From Halobacterium jilantaiense (lineage in GTDB: Archaea > Halobacteriota > Halobacteria > Halobacteriales > Halobacteriaceae), in contig NZ_FOJA01000001.1 in the NCBI RefSeq assembly GCF_900110535.1, forward strand, positions 2,701,393 through 2,765,392: 64,000 nt of DNA. The letters run 5' to 3'. The notes beneath the pieces were generated by a model. It was not told the origin of the DNA, ran no database searches, and was given only the letters and a program-made list of their open reading frames with translations. How positions within the stretch are numbered: position 1 is the first letter of the stretch; every line of letters starts with the position of its first letter. Positions 48,299 to 57,619 of this stretch are shown one piece after another. The translations under genes and the position numbers were made by a program.

Positions 48299-50191
48299 AT
48301 GAACGACGAAGACAGCGGGCCGCCCGGCGACGGCGACGACGTTCCACGGGTCTCGCTCACCTGCGGCAGCGGCGAGGCCGACGACACCGACGGGCACATC
48401 ACGGCGTGGAACGCGGCCGCCGCCGCCGCGACGGGCCGCGAACACCTCGGCGGCGTCCGCTTCGACGACCTGCTCGCGGCCGAGGAGCCGACTGGACTCG
48501 TCGACGCGGCGCGCCGGAACGGCGACGCGACCGTCGAAGCCGCGTTCGCGAACGCGCCCGGCGTGCAGTACGACTTCCACGCGACCCGGCTGGTCGACGG
48601 CACGGTCTCGATTCACGGGGTCGCCACCACGCCGCCAGCCCCCCTCGAAGAGTCATGGGTCGACCGCGTCACGGACGCGTTCTTCGCCGTCGACGACGAC
48701 TGGCGGCTCACGTACGTCAACGAGGAGGCCCGCGAGATTATCGCGAGCGCCATGGGCACCGACTACTCCCGGCAGGAGCTACTCGGCCGCCACCTCTGGA
48801 CGGCGATTCCGGACGCCGTCGACACCCCGTTCTACGACCAGTACCAGGCGGCGATGGCGTCACAGGAGCCCGCGTCCTTCGAGGAGTACTACGAGCCCGT
48901 CGACGCCTACCTCGAAGTGCGGGCGTTCCCGTCGGAGTCCGGGCTCTCCGTGTACTTCCGGGACGTGACCCGGCGTCGCGAACGCCTCGAAACGCTGGAG
49001 GAACGCGAGCGCGTGCTTCGACGGCTCTACGAGGTGACGTCGGCGGGCGACCGGCCGTTCGAGGAGCGCGTCGAGACGCTGCTGGCGGTCGGCTCCGAGT
49101 TCCTCTGCGTCGACTACGGCACGCTGTCCCGTATCTCGGGCGACGAGTACGAGTTCGAGTACGTCCACGCGCCGCCGGACGCGGGCCTGGAGCCCGGCGA
49201 CGTGGTGCCGGTGGAGACGACGAACTGCGAGCGCGCCGCGACGACCGAGGAGACGCTCGTGCTGGCGAACGTCGAGCGGGACGCCCCCGACCTCGCGGAC
49301 CGTGCCGGCGGTGGCGGAGACAGCATCTCGTCGTACCTCGGTGCGCCGATTGTCGTCGAGGGCGAGGTGTACGGGACGTTCTGCTTCTACGACACGGACC
49401 CCCGCGAGGAACGCTTCGACGACTGGGAGGTGACGGTCGTCGACCTGATGGCGCAGTGGGTCGCGAACGAACTCACCGACCGCCGGATTCGGGAGCGCCT
49501 GGAGCGCCAGAACGAGCAGCTCGCGGACTTCGCGTCCATCGTCTCCCACGACCTCCGGAACCCTCTGAACGTCCTCGACGGCTCGCTCGACCTCGCCGCG
49601 GAGTCCGGCGACCCGGAGGACTTCCAGCGGTGCCAGCGCGCCGTCGACCGCATGAACGAACTCGTCGAGGACTTGCTCGCGCTGGCGCGCACGGGCGAGC
49701 CGGTCTCCGAGTCCGAGCCGGTCGACCTCGCTGCCGTCGCTCGCGACGCCTGGGAGACCGTCGAGAACGACGGCGCGGCACTGAACGTCCAGAGCACTCA
49801 GTCCGTGTCCGCCGACCGGAGCCGTCTCCAGCAGTTGCTGTCGAACCTCTTCCGAAATGCCCTGGAACACGGCTCCGTGGCCCCTGACTCGCAGGCTCCG
49901 CAGGACGACAGTGAGGGTGATTCCGACGGTCGCGACCCGGTCGTGACCGTCACGGTCGGTGACACGGACGACGGCTTCTACGTCGCGGACGACGGCCCCG
50001 GCATCCCGGCCGAGGCGCGCGAAGACCTCTTCGACCACGGCTTCAGCACGAGCGCCGACGGAACGGGGTTCGGACTCAGCATCGTCGCGGAAGTCGCGGA
50101 CGCCCACGGCTGGACGGTGACGGCCGCCGACAGCGCCGCGGGCGGCGCGCGCTTCGAGTTCACCGGCGTCGACGGCGGCTCGGAGATTTAA
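48299..50191 (+). CDS. PAS/GAF sensor histidine kinase
   Basis: A 630-residue soluble kinase. A short PAS-like start (about 30-110) is followed by a PAS domain (about 120-230, AFFAVDDDWRLTYVNEEA), a GAF domain (about 245-395, SSYLGAPIVVEGEVYGTFCFY), HisKA with His417 in IVSHDLRNPLNVL, and HATPase (LLSNLFRNALEHG, VADDGPGIP, GTGFGLSIV). No response regulator gene lies next to it, so its partner is elsewhere. No membrane helix is seen. The start ATG 48299 is preceded by GGTATTAACG at 40 bases. Confidence 0.9.
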   Translation: MNDEDSGPPGDGDDVPRVSLTCGSGEADDTDGHITAWNAAAAAATGREHLGGVRFDDLLAAEEPTGLVDAARRNGDATVEAAFANAPGVQYDFHATRLVDGTVSIHGVATTPPAPLEESWVDRVTDAFFAVDDDWRLTYVNEEAREIIASAMGTDYSRQELLGRHLWTAIPDAVDTPFYDQYQAAMASQEPASFEEYYEPVDAYLEVRAFPSESGLSVYFRDVTRRRERLETLEERERVLRRLYEVTSAGDRPFEERVETLLAVGSEFLCVDYGTLSRISGDEYEFEYVHAPPDAGLEPGDVVPVETTNCERAATTEETLVLANVERDAPDLADRAGGGGDSISSYLGAPIVVEGEVYGTFCFYDTDPREERFDDWEVTVVDLMAQWVANELTDRRIRERLERQNEQLADFASIVSHDLRNPLNVLDGSLDLAAESGDPEDFQRCQRAVDRMNELVEDLLALARTGEPVSESEPVDLAAVARDAWETVENDGAALNVQSTQSVSADRSRLQQLLSNLFRNALEHGSVAPDSQAPQDDSEGDSDGRDPVVTVTVGDTDDGFYVADDGPGIPAEAREDLFDHGFSTSADGTGFGLSIVAEVADAHGWTVTAADSAAGGARFEFTGVDGGSEI

Positions 50192-50216
50192 GCCGCTGTG
50201 GTGAGTCGTCCCCGAC

Positions 50217-50801
50217 ATGAGCCAGCAGTCCGGCGCGCCCGACCCCGCAGACGACGCGGACCGGCCGGACCTCTCGGACCTCTTCGACGAACTGGAGGAC
50301 CTCGACGACCACGTCGACAGCGAGGAAGCGCGGACGCAGCTCCGCGAAGCCAAGGAGGTCGCCACCGGCATGCGGTCCGATGGCACCTTCGGACAGGTCA
50401 TCTACGGGTTCGACCGGACCGACGCGGCGGAGGCCGCGCTCGGCAGCCTCCTGTTCGGCATCCCGATGGCGGTCGAGGGCGGCACCAACGAGGCGGGCGC
50501 GTTCGTCGCGCAGTCGCCGTGGCTGCTCGCGGCCCTGGCAGTGGCGACGGTCGCTATCGTCCACTCGGTCCTCTACGTCGCGGCGTTCCAGGACGTCCGG
50601 GTCGCCGACCCGCTACTGGGGTTCGTCCCCCGGCGGCTGGCGGGCGTGCTCGCCGTCTCGCTCGGCACGGCCGCGGTCCTGTTGACGAGCTGGGGTCGGC
50701 TGGCGGGCGACGACCCGGTCGTCGCACTGGGTACCGTGCTCGTGGCGTGGGTGCCGATGGCCATCGGCGCTGCCCTCGGCGATATTCTGCCCGGTTCGTG
50801 A
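50217..50801 (+). CDS. DUF2391-family membrane protein
   Basis: A 194-residue protein. The first 60 residues are acidic and soluble (DLFDELEDLDDHVDSEEART). Five hydrophobic helices follow from about residue 70 (AEAALGSLLFGIPMAVEGG). This pattern matches DUF2391, a family of small integral membrane proteins of unknown function. It starts 25 bases after the kinase stop and may be co-transcribed with it. Confidence 0.82.
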   Translation: MSQQSGAPDPADDADRPDLSDLFDELEDLDDHVDSEEARTQLREAKEVATGMRSDGTFGQVIYGFDRTDAAEAALGSLLFGIPMAVEGGTNEAGAFVAQSPWLLAALAVATVAIVHSVLYVAAFQDVRVADPLLGFVPRRLAGVLAVSLGTAAVLLTSWGRLAGDDPVVALGTVLVAWVPMAIGAALGDILPGS

Positions 50802-50873
50802 CTTCGACCCGCCGGTTCCCGGGGACGCTGCCGAAAGACAATGGTTAAAACGCGTCCGGGCGATATCGTGTGT

Positions 50874-51047
50874 ATGAGCGAAGCTACGCAGGCGCGCAAG
50901 TGCGTCTCCTGTGGCATCAACATCTCCGGCACCACCGCCGCGTCGTTCAAGTGCCCGGACTGCGGCCAGCAGATTTACCGCTGCTCGAAGTGCCGCAAGC
51001 AGAGCAACCTCTACGAGTGCCCCGACTGCGGGTTCCGGGGGCCGTAA
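50874..51047 (+). CDS. HVO_2753-like zinc-finger micro-protein
   Basis: A 57-residue protein [20 protein letters not shown] with four CxxC pairs: CVSC, CPDC, CSKC and CPDC. It fits the haloarchaeal HVO_2753 family, whose members bind two zinc ions and affect swarming and biofilm formation in Haloferax. The EF-1 beta gene follows after two bases, so the pair are co-transcribed. GGTTAAAA at about 50843-50850 is the promoter. Confidence 0.9.
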   Translation: MSEATQARKCVSCGINISGTTAASFKCPDCGQQIYRCSKCRKQSNLYECPDCGFRGP

Positions 51048-51049
51048 CC

Positions 51050-51316
51050 ATGGGGAAGGTCGCTGCCGTCCTCAAGGTCATGCCCCAGAGCCCCGAGATC
51101 GATCTGGACGACCTCCAGGAGTCGCTCTCGGAGTCTCTCCCGGAAGGCGCGAAGATCAACGGGACCGACACCGAGGAGGTCGCGTTCGGCCTGACCGCGC
51201 TCCTCACCACAGTCATCGTGCCGGACGACTCCGGCGGGACGGAAGCCGTCGAGGAGGCGTTCTCGAACGTCGACGACGTCGAGTCCGTCGGCGTCGAGGA
51301 AGTCGGCCGCATCTGA
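51050..51316 (+). CDS. Elongation factor 1-beta
   Basis: An 88-residue guanine nucleotide exchange factor for aEF-1 alpha. It has the archaeal EF-1 beta pattern [20 protein letters not shown], then [19 protein letters not shown] and an end in [12 protein letters not shown]. It reloads the tRNA-carrying factor with GTP. Its ATG follows the zinc-finger gene by two bases. Confidence 0.95.
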   Translation: MGKVAAVLKVMPQSPEIDLDDLQESLSESLPEGAKINGTDTEEVAFGLTALLTTVIVPDDSGGTEAVEEAFSNVDDVESVGVEEVGRI

Positions 51317-51339
51317 GCGCGCCACTTCTCGCAGTTTCT

Positions 51340-52008
51340 TCACGTCGACAGCGACGCGTGTAGCTCCCGGATGTCGTCGTCCGTGGCGTCGACGGGGCCG
51401 CCGTGGAACGCCAGCACGCCGTCGATATCGAGGTCACCGAGCCGCGCGACCGAGTCCAGCGCCGCGTCCATGTCCTCTGTGAATTCCGGAATCGGTCCGG
51501 CGAGGTCGCCGCCGTCGGCAGTGAGCGCGTCGCCTGCGAGCAGGAAGCCCCGGTCGGGGAGGTGCAGCGAGACGTGGCCCTCGGTGTGGCCGGGCGTGTC
51601 CACAACGCGGAGCGGGCCGGCGTCCGTGTGGAGTTCGGTGCCGTGCGTGACCCGAACGTCCACGTCGGCGGGCGGGTAGGCGCTGCCGCCGCGGGGCTCG
51701 CGGTCCCCCTCCACGACCGGCGAGTCGCCGATGGCCGCGAGTACTGTGGCGTCGGTCTCCTCGGTGAGCGCCGCGAGACAGCCCGCGTGGTCGCTGTCCT
51801 CGTGCGTGATTACGACGTACTCGACGTCCCGCAGCCGGAACTCCTCGTCGTCGAGGGCGGCCGCGAGGTCGTCGAGGTGCCCGGGGAGCGTCGTGTCCAC
51901 GAGCACGAGCCCGTCGTCGGTCTCGACGCCCGCCGGGTGGTAGGTGGCTTCGCGGCCGTCGCGCTCGACCGTGACAGGGAACGCGTAGACGCTGGGTGCG
52001 AGTCGCAT
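51340..52008 (-). CDS. Metallo-beta-lactamase-fold hydrolase
   Basis: A 222-residue hydrolase. The metal motif is THEDSDHAGC, where the first histidine, the aspartate and the later histidine match HxHxDH except that the second position is Asp. Later metal residues are in VDTPGHTEGHVSLH and LLAGDALTADGG. The closest groups are generic thioesterase- or glyoxalase II-like MBL proteins. The substrate is unknown. It converges on EF-1 beta. Confidence 0.85.
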   Translation of the reverse strand: MRLAPSVYAFPVTVERDGREATYHPAGVETDDGLVLVDTTLPGHLDDLAAALDDEEFRLRDVEYVVITHEDSDHAGCLAALTEETDATVLAAIGDSPVVEGDREPRGGSAYPPADVDVRVTHGTELHTDAGPLRVVDTPGHTEGHVSLHLPDRGFLLAGDALTADGGDLAGPIPEFTEDMDAALDSVARLGDLDIDGVLAFHGGPVDATDDDIRELHASLST

Positions 52009-52071
52009 ACCGCTACCTACGCCGGCTCGGCGGAAAGCAGTAGGGGGCGAGAAAGACGATCCGACTGGCGG

Positions 52072-53247
52072 TTACGCCGTCTCCAGCGCGGCCTCGATGG
52101 CCTGCTGGAGGTCGGCCTTGAGGTCGTCGACGTGTTCGATGCCGACGCTCGCGCGCACGAGTCCGTCAGTCAGCCCGGCGGCCTCGCGTTCCTCTTTCGG
52201 GATGGCGGCGTGGGTCATCGCCGCGGGGGACTCGATGAGCGACTCGACGCCGCCGAGCGACTCGGCGAGCGTGAACACCTCGGTCTGGCTGACGAACTCG
52301 CTGGCTTCCTCCAGGCTGGCGTCCAACTCGAAGGAGAGCATCCCGCCGAAGTCGTCCATCTGCTCTGCCGCGAGTTCGTGGCCGGGGTGGTCTTCGAGCC
52401 CGGGGTAGTAGACGGTGCTGACGTGCTCGTGGTCGTCCAGCCACTCGGCGAGTTCGGCGGCCGTCTCGCAGTGCCGGTCCATGCGCACGCCGAGGGTCTT
52501 CGTGCCGCGGAGGACGAGGAAGCAGTCGAACGGGCTCGGCGTCGCGCCGACAGAGTTCTGGTAGAAGCCGAACTGTTCGTCCAGTTCCTCGTCGTCGGTG
52601 ACCAGCGCGCCCGCGACGAGGTCGGAGTGCCCGCCGAGGTACTTCGTGAGGCTGTGGCAGACGATGTCCGCGCCGAACTCCAGCGGGCGCTGGAGGTACG
52701 GCGTCGCGAACGTGTTGTCGACGGCGCAGAGCGCGTCGTGGTCGTGGGCGATGTCCGACAGCGCGCTGATGTCGTTAACGTTCATCAGGGGGTTCGTCGG
52801 CGTCTCCGCCCAGACGAGCTCCGTCGACTCACGCATCGCGTCCCGGACTGCGTCGTGGTCCGTCGTGTCCACGAAGTCGAAGTCGATGTCGTAGTCCTCG
52901 TACACCTGCGTGAAGATGCGGTGGGTGCCGCCGTACACGTCGTCGCCTGCGACCACGTGATCGCCGGCTTCGAGGAGGTTCAGGACGGTGTTGATTGCGC
53001 CCATCCCCGAGGAGAACGCGCGGCCGTACTCGCCGCCCTCCAGACTCGCGAGGTTGTCCTCTAGGTCGTCCCGCGTCGGGTTCCCGGTCCGGGAGTACTC
53101 GTAGCCGCGGTCCTCGCCGGGGCCGTCCTGGACGTACGTGGAGTTCGCGAAGATGGGCGTCATCAGCGCGCCCGTCTCCTCGTCGGGCTCCTGGCCCGCG
53201 TGGATGGCGCGCGTCTCGAAGCGCTCGTCGCTGTCGTCGTCACTCAT
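52072..53247 (-). CDS. Cystathionine gamma-synthase/lyase-family PLP enzyme
   Basis: A 391-residue trans-sulfuration enzyme. It has the PLP lysine in [12 protein letters not shown], the conserved Tyr/Arg region [19 protein letters not shown], and the cofactor-stacking [13 protein letters not shown]. Family members make or break cystathionine or O-acetylhomoserine-derived thioethers. The exact direction cannot be fixed. ATG 53247 fits a full-length family start [20 protein letters not shown]. Confidence 0.92.
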   Translation of the reverse strand: MSDDDSDERFETRAIHAGQEPDEETGALMTPIFANSTYVQDGPGEDRGYEYSRTGNPTRDDLEDNLASLEGGEYGRAFSSGMGAINTVLNLLEAGDHVVAGDDVYGGTHRIFTQVYEDYDIDFDFVDTTDHDAVRDAMRESTELVWAETPTNPLMNVNDISALSDIAHDHDALCAVDNTFATPYLQRPLEFGADIVCHSLTKYLGGHSDLVAGALVTDDEELDEQFGFYQNSVGATPSPFDCFLVLRGTKTLGVRMDRHCETAAELAEWLDDHEHVSTVYYPGLEDHPGHELAAEQMDDFGGMLSFELDASLEEASEFVSQTEVFTLAESLGGVESLIESPAAMTHAAIPKEEREAAGLTDGLVRASVGIEHVDDLKADLQQAIEAALETA

Positions 53248-53311
53248 GCGTGGACGGTCGCCCGCCCGGGAGTTAGGTCTGTTCGTTCCGGGGCTCCGGG
53301 CCGAATCGCCC

Positions 53312-53686
53312 TCAGTCGCAGTAGCCCTGCGAGAGGTCCAGGCCGTCGGCGTCGATGCGGACCAGGAACCGGATGGCCGAGCACGACCCGACGTTGAGGT
53401 CGTCACTGGCGGTCAGTTCCCCGCCGTTCACGGAGACGGTCGCGTCGTAGGACCCACCGCCGAACGCGTCCTCGACCTCTCTGTCGCTCTCTGGGGCGAC
53501 CTCGTACGTGTCGTCCAGCGCGACGCCGCCCGCGTCGTTGTCGAGGCGGACGTGGACGGAGACCGGCTCCTCTGTCTCGTTCCAGAACTCGACCGAGCCG
53601 CCGGGGGCGCTCAGGTACCGACCGTATCCGAAGCAGCCGCTCGCGAGCGCCGTCGCAGCCACGCCCAGCAGCGCGCGCCGCTTCAT
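53312..53686 (-). CDS. Secreted lipoprotein of unknown function
   Basis: A 124-residue protein with signal peptide MKRRALLGVAATALASGC and lipobox cysteine at residue 18. The mature domain is beta-rich (GSVEFWNETEEPVSVHVRLD) and ends in Cys (LSQGYCD). Two further cysteines, in NVGSCSA and at the end, could form a disulfide. No family is recognised. It may be a small cell-surface binding protein. Confidence 0.75.
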   Translation of the reverse strand: MKRRALLGVAATALASGCFGYGRYLSAPGGSVEFWNETEEPVSVHVRLDNDAGGVALDDTYEVAPESDREVEDAFGGGSYDATVSVNGGELTASDDLNVGSCSAIRFLVRIDADGLDLSQGYCD

Positions 53687-54003
53687 GCCACACGTTCCAC
53701 CGTGTTGACGTAAATGCTTTCTCGAGGTCCGGACCGCGCACGCTCCCTCGTCACTGGGCGAGTCGGGGGCTCGCAGGGGTACAAACACTCCGAGGAGACC
53801 GACCGCACGGCGGCGTAGCACTCGTCGGCGAGTTGCTCGGACTGCTCCACGGGCGTCTTGTCCGGGACGCCACCGCTCTTCTCGACGACGTCGAGCGCAG
53901 TGACTGCCTCGGGGTCGTACGGTTCGAGTGCTCGCGCCGTCGCCAGCGCGTCGTCTTCGTGAGCGACCGGGAGGAACACGTGGTCGAGGATGGCACCGTC
54001 CAC
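53683..54003 (-). pseudogene. Truncated UspA-like gene
   Basis: Residues 1 to about 75 match the N-terminus of haloarchaeal UspA-like proteins (LDHVFLPVAHEDDALATARA and EKSGGVPDKTPVEQSEQLA). The remaining 30 residues (CLYPCEPPTRPVTRERARSG) do not resemble the family, and the ATP-binding loop is missing. The fragment overlaps the lipoprotein start by four bases. It looks like a remnant of a universal stress gene cut short by deletion or frameshift. Confidence 0.5.
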
Positions 54004-54112
54004 GTCGTCGGGCCGTGTCCTGCCGTCACGTACTCGTCCGGTCGGCGAAGAAGATGTGCAAGCCGACCCGAAACGAACTCATAATTAAGTGGCCGGTGCG
54101 TCGACACCGGCC

Positions 54113-54256
54113 GTGGTCATCGAACGCCTCCGAACGCTCGTCGGCTGCCGCCGCACTACCGTCTGCGAGTGCCGCGTCTGCGGGACGACACTCGACGACG
54201 ACGCGACGGAGTGCCCGACGTGCGGGTCGGCCGAGGTCGCGACTTACGAGTTCTGA
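54113..54256 (+). CDS. Zinc-ribbon micro-protein (47 aa)
   Basis: A short protein MVIERLRTLVGCRRTTVCEC, then CRVCGTTL and CPTCGSAE, a zinc ribbon. A GTG start at 54113 is favoured by the ATAATTAA element (54081-54088), 25-30 bases upstream. An upstream in-frame GTG at 54089 would add eight residues. Function unknown. It is divergent from the UspA fragment. Confidence 0.65.
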   Translation: MVIERLRTLVGCRRTTVCECRVCGTTLDDDATECPTCGSAEVATYEF

Positions 54257-54349
54257 GTGCGGCCGCCTGCGCGGGTGCTTGCCGGCGGACGGTCGGGTCC
54301 GTAACGGTTCTTTTTTAACTGCGACGGCAGTATTGGCGTGCATACGACC

Positions 54350-54643
54350 ATGCCGAACTCCAACGGACCTCTCAGCAACAGTGGTGGGAAGCTCACGAAC
54401 GACCCGCGAGAGCGGGGGACGTCGCCGCCCCAGCGCGCCATCGCCGACTTCGACGAGGGCCAGAAAGTCCACCTGAAGATCGACCCGAGCGTGCAGGACG
54501 GTCGCTTCCACCCGCGGTTCAGCGGTCAGACCGGAACCGTGGTCGGCACGCAGGGCTCCGCGTTCAAGGTCGAAGTCAACGACGGCGGGATGGACAAAGT
54601 CCTCATCGCGGGCGCGGCCCACCTTCGCGCGCAGGAGGAGTAA
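54350..54643 (+). CDS. rpl21e: Ribosomal protein L21e (50S)
   Basis: A 97-residue archaeal and eukaryotic-type large-subunit protein. It has the basic and glycine-rich N-terminus [20 protein letters not shown] and an SH3-like core ([20 protein letters not shown]). The stop overlaps the Rpo4 start (TAATG). It begins the block L21e-Rpo4-DUF655-KsgA common in Euryarchaeota. Confidence 0.95.
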   Translation: MPNSNGPLSNSGGKLTNDPRERGTSPPQRAIADFDEGQKVHLKIDPSVQDGRFHPRFSGQTGTVVGTQGSAFKVEVNDGGMDKVLIAGAAHLRAQEE

Positions 54644-55002
54644 TGACTATCTTCAAGGAGACAGTCGAGACGGAGCCGCTGACGGTCTCGGAGGCCAAGG
54701 AGCTGCTCTCCGAGGTCGAGGCCGAGCGAGCGCTCGACGAGGACCGCGAACTGCGGTTCGAGCTGGCGCGGGCCATCGAGCACACCAACCGGTTCGCAGT
54801 GCTGGAGCCGGAGGAGTCCCGGGAGTTCGTCACCGAGCTGCTGGATCTGGACGTCCTCGACGACGAGTCGGTCGCGTACAAGATCGTCGACCTGCTGCCG
54901 CGGACGCGGACGGAGCTGCGGTCGGTGTTCGCGAACGAGCGGTACGCGCTGTCCGGCGATGAGCTGGACGAGATTCTGGACGTCGTCGCGAAGTACGCCT
55001 AG
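54643..55002 (+). CDS. rpo4: RNA polymerase subunit Rpo4 (RpoF)
   Basis: A 119-residue homologue of eukaryotic Rpb4. It has a helical N-terminus [20 protein letters not shown] and the HRDC-like helical bundle (LRSVFANERYALSGDELDEIL). With Rpo7 it forms the polymerase stalk. It overlaps the L21e stop by one base. Confidence 0.93.
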   Translation: MTIFKETVETEPLTVSEAKELLSEVEAERALDEDRELRFELARAIEHTNRFAVLEPEESREFVTELLDLDVLDDESVAYKIVDLLPRTRTELRSVFANERYALSGDELDEILDVVAKYA

Positions 55003-55042
55003 GTGCCGACCGTTTAAGTGTCGGGTCGGCGTACCCCTTCGT

Positions 55043-55609
55043 ATGAGTGATACGTCTTCGACGGACGACGAGGAGTACGCCGTCGTCTTGGACTTCCTCG
55101 CGCACGGCCGGTCGGACGGCCGGAGCTACGGGGACGGTGCGGTGGCCTACGCGGTCTCCACCGCCGACTTCACCCTCTACGAGCTGAGTCTGGCGGGCGA
55201 CGCCGACATCTCCATTCTCGACCGCGTCCGGGTCCGTCCGGACTTCGAAGGCGGCATCGAACGCGGCCACACCGTCGAGTACGACGACCTCTCCGACGGC
55301 GCGCGCTCGGAACTCGACTACGTCGTCGAGGACGTCGTGGACGCCAACGAGCAGCGCTTCGTGGACTTCTACAACGACGCCCAGCCCATCTCGCTGCGGC
55401 TCCACCAGCTGAACCTCCTGCCGGGCATCGGCGACAAACTCCGGGACAACATCCTCGACGAGCGCAAGCGCCACGGCCCCTTCGAGAGCTTCGAGGACGT
55501 CGGCGAGCGCGTCGACGGCCTGCACAACCCCCAGGAGGTCATCGTGGAGCGCATCCTCGACGAAATCCGGGACGACGACCTGAAGTACTACAACTTCGCG
55601 ACCTCGTAG
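55043..55609 (+). CDS. DUF655 protein (HhH-containing RNA-binding protein)
   Basis: A 188-residue protein. The N-terminal beta domain (YAVVLDFLAHGRSDGRSYGD) is followed by a helix-hairpin-helix (NLLPGIGDKLRDNILDERK at about 127-145). DUF655 proteins are conserved between Rpo4 and KsgA genes in archaea and are probably involved in rRNA or transcription steps. ATG 55043 begins MSDTSSTDDEEYAVVLDF, 40 bases after Rpo4. A TTTAAG element precedes it. Confidence 0.88.
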   Translation: MSDTSSTDDEEYAVVLDFLAHGRSDGRSYGDGAVAYAVSTADFTLYELSLAGDADISILDRVRVRPDFEGGIERGHTVEYDDLSDGARSELDYVVEDVVDANEQRFVDFYNDAQPISLRLHQLNLLPGIGDKLRDNILDERKRHGPFESFEDVGERVDGLHNPQEVIVERILDEIRDDDLKYYNFATS

Positions 55610-55646
55610 CGGGGGGTTTAGGGGAGGTGAGGGGATACACTCGGCA

Positions 55647-56486
55647 ATGACTGCTTCGCGGGACCCGGACGCGCTGATTCGACGAGCGGGGCGACCAGAC
55701 CCCGAGTTCGACCAGCACTTCCTCGTCGACGACCGGGTGCTGGACCGGATTCCGACGTACGCTGAGGCCTTCGACTGCAGCCACGTGCTCGAAGTGGGCG
55801 CGGGAACGGGCGCGCTCACTGACCGGCTGCTCGCGGTCGCGGGCCACGTGACAGCGGTCGAGCGCGACGCGGACTACGCCGAGTTCCTCCGCGAGGAGTT
55901 CGCCGACGAGATTGCCGCCGGCGACCTCACCGTCCTGCAGGGCGACGCGCTCGACGTCGACCTCCCCGAGTTCTCGTGTTCGGTGTCGAATCTGCCGTAC
56001 GGCGTCTCCAGCGAGGTGACGTTCCGTCTGCTGCCCGAGGGCGAGCCGCTGGTCCTGATGTACCAGTTGGAGTTCGCCGAGCGCATGGCGGCTGAGCCGG
56101 GAACGAGTGACTACGGCCGGCTGTCGGTGGCCGCCCAGCACTACGCGGACGTGGAACTCGTGGAGACTGTGCCCGCTGAGGCGTTCGACCCGCAGCCGCG
56201 GGTGCAGAGCGCGGTCGTCCGGCTGACGCCGCGCGCGCCGGACTACGAGGTCGGTGACGAGGCGTTCTTCCTCGACTTCGTGAAGGCGCTGTTCACGCAG
56301 CGCCGGAAGACCACGCGGAACGCCATCCGGAACACCGCCCACATCTCGGGGCTCTCGGACGCCGACGCGGTCGTGGACGCCGTCGACGAGTCCGTCCTCG
56401 ACCAGCGTCCCGGGAACCTCGACCCTGCGACGTTCGCGGCCCTGGCGAACGTCGCGCTCGGCATCGAGCGGGGTGGTGGGCGGTGA
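55647..56486 (+). CDS. rsmA: 16S rRNA dimethyladenosine transferase KsgA/RsmA
   Basis: A 279-residue Dim1/KsgA methyltransferase that dimethylates two adjacent adenosines near the end of 16S rRNA. It has QHFLVDDRVL near the start, the SAM loop VLEVGAGTGALTDRLL, the catalytic NLPYGVSS motif and a C-terminal helical domain. It shares an operon with Rpo4, and the next gene overlaps its stop (GTGA). Confidence 0.95.
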   Translation: MTASRDPDALIRRAGRPDPEFDQHFLVDDRVLDRIPTYAEAFDCSHVLEVGAGTGALTDRLLAVAGHVTAVERDADYAEFLREEFADEIAAGDLTVLQGDALDVDLPEFSCSVSNLPYGVSSEVTFRLLPEGEPLVLMYQLEFAERMAAEPGTSDYGRLSVAAQHYADVELVETVPAEAFDPQPRVQSAVVRLTPRAPDYEVGDEAFFLDFVKALFTQRRKTTRNAIRNTAHISGLSDADAVVDAVDESVLDQRPGNLDPATFAALANVALGIERGGGR

Positions 56487-57619
56487 CTGGGCTCGGGGCC
56501 GTGACGGGTCTGCTCGGTGACCTGTCCGCGGCCGAGCGCACCGTCTGGTCGGTCGTCACGGTCGCGGCGCTGGTGGGGGCGCTGTGGCTGGCGCGCCGCG
56601 AGTTCGGACGCCGCGAGTCGCGGGTGGTGCGCGTCGCAGTTGCCGTGCTGTCGCTGGTCGCCGTCGGCGGCGTCGTGGCGGCCCTGGTCGTGGTGTGGGG
56701 ACTGGAATCCGAAGCCCTGGAGCGCGTCAAGGGGCTTCAGGTGGGGGCGGCGGTCGTCGTGCGGCTGGCGCTGACGATGGGTTTTTTCGCGGCGGTGTAC
56801 GTCGCGACGGGACTGCTCGACAGGACCGTCGAACGCCTCACGAAGACTCAGGACGGCGTCACCGACCATCAGGCCGAGATTCTGTTCCGCATCCTCCAGA
56901 TCACGATGTACATCGCGGCGCTGGTGGCCGGCCTCGGCTTCTGGAACGTGAACCTCGGTGGCCTGCTCATCGGCGCGGGGTTCGCCGGCATCGTGCTCGG
57001 GATGGCCGCCCGGCAGACCCTGGGTGCGGTCATCGCCGGCCTCGTGCTGATGTTCTCCCGCCCGTTCGAGATTGGCGACTGGGTGAAAATCGGAGACAAA
57101 CACGGCATCGTGACGGACATCACCATCGTGAACACGCGCCTGCAGACGTTCGACGGCGAGTACGTGATGCTGCCGAACGACCTCGTCGGGTCGAACGAGG
57201 TGGTGAACCGTTCGCGGAAGGGGCGGCTGCGAATCCACGTTGAGGTCGGCGTGGACTACGGGACGGACGTAGAACACGCGATGGAGGTGGCGAAATCGAC
57301 GCTGAGCGACCTCGACGACGTGCTGTCGGTGCCGCGCCCGCAGGTCGTCCTGAAGGAGATGGCCGACTCGGCAGTGGTGCTGGACATGCGAGTGTGGATC
57401 GACAAGCCGAGTTCGCGGCGGCGCTGGCGCGCCCAGACGGCCGTCATCCGCGAGGTGAAGGCGGCCTTCGAGGCGGAAGGCATCAAGATCCCGTTCCCGC
57501 AGCGGGAAGTGTCGGGCCGCGCGGAGACCGGTGGCTTCCGGGTGCGCGACCAGCCGGCCGAAGACGGCGACGGGAACGACGCCGCGGAAGCCAGGGAAGT
57601 CGAGGGTGGGCATGACTGA
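56483..57619 (+). CDS. MscS-family mechanosensitive channel
   Basis: A 378-residue channel. There are four or five N-terminal hydrophobic helices, then the MscS pore helix GFAGIVLGMAARQTLGAVIAGLVLM and the beta domain FSRPFEIGDWVKIGDKHGIVTDI. The C-terminal alpha-beta domain is present (VEVGVDYGTDVEHAMEVA), unlike the short channel at 38 kb. It starts at GTG 56483, overlapping the KsgA stop, and its own stop overlaps the methyltransferase start. Confidence 0.93.
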   Translation: MTGLGAVTGLLGDLSAAERTVWSVVTVAALVGALWLARREFGRRESRVVRVAVAVLSLVAVGGVVAALVVVWGLESEALERVKGLQVGAAVVVRLALTMGFFAAVYVATGLLDRTVERLTKTQDGVTDHQAEILFRILQITMYIAALVAGLGFWNVNLGGLLIGAGFAGIVLGMAARQTLGAVIAGLVLMFSRPFEIGDWVKIGDKHGIVTDITIVNTRLQTFDGEYVMLPNDLVGSNEVVNRSRKGRLRIHVEVGVDYGTDVEHAMEVAKSTLSDLDDVLSVPRPQVVLKEMADSAVVLDMRVWIDKPSSRRRWRAQTAVIREVKAAFEAEGIKIPFPQREVSGRAETGGFRVRDQPAEDGDGNDAAEAREVEGGHD

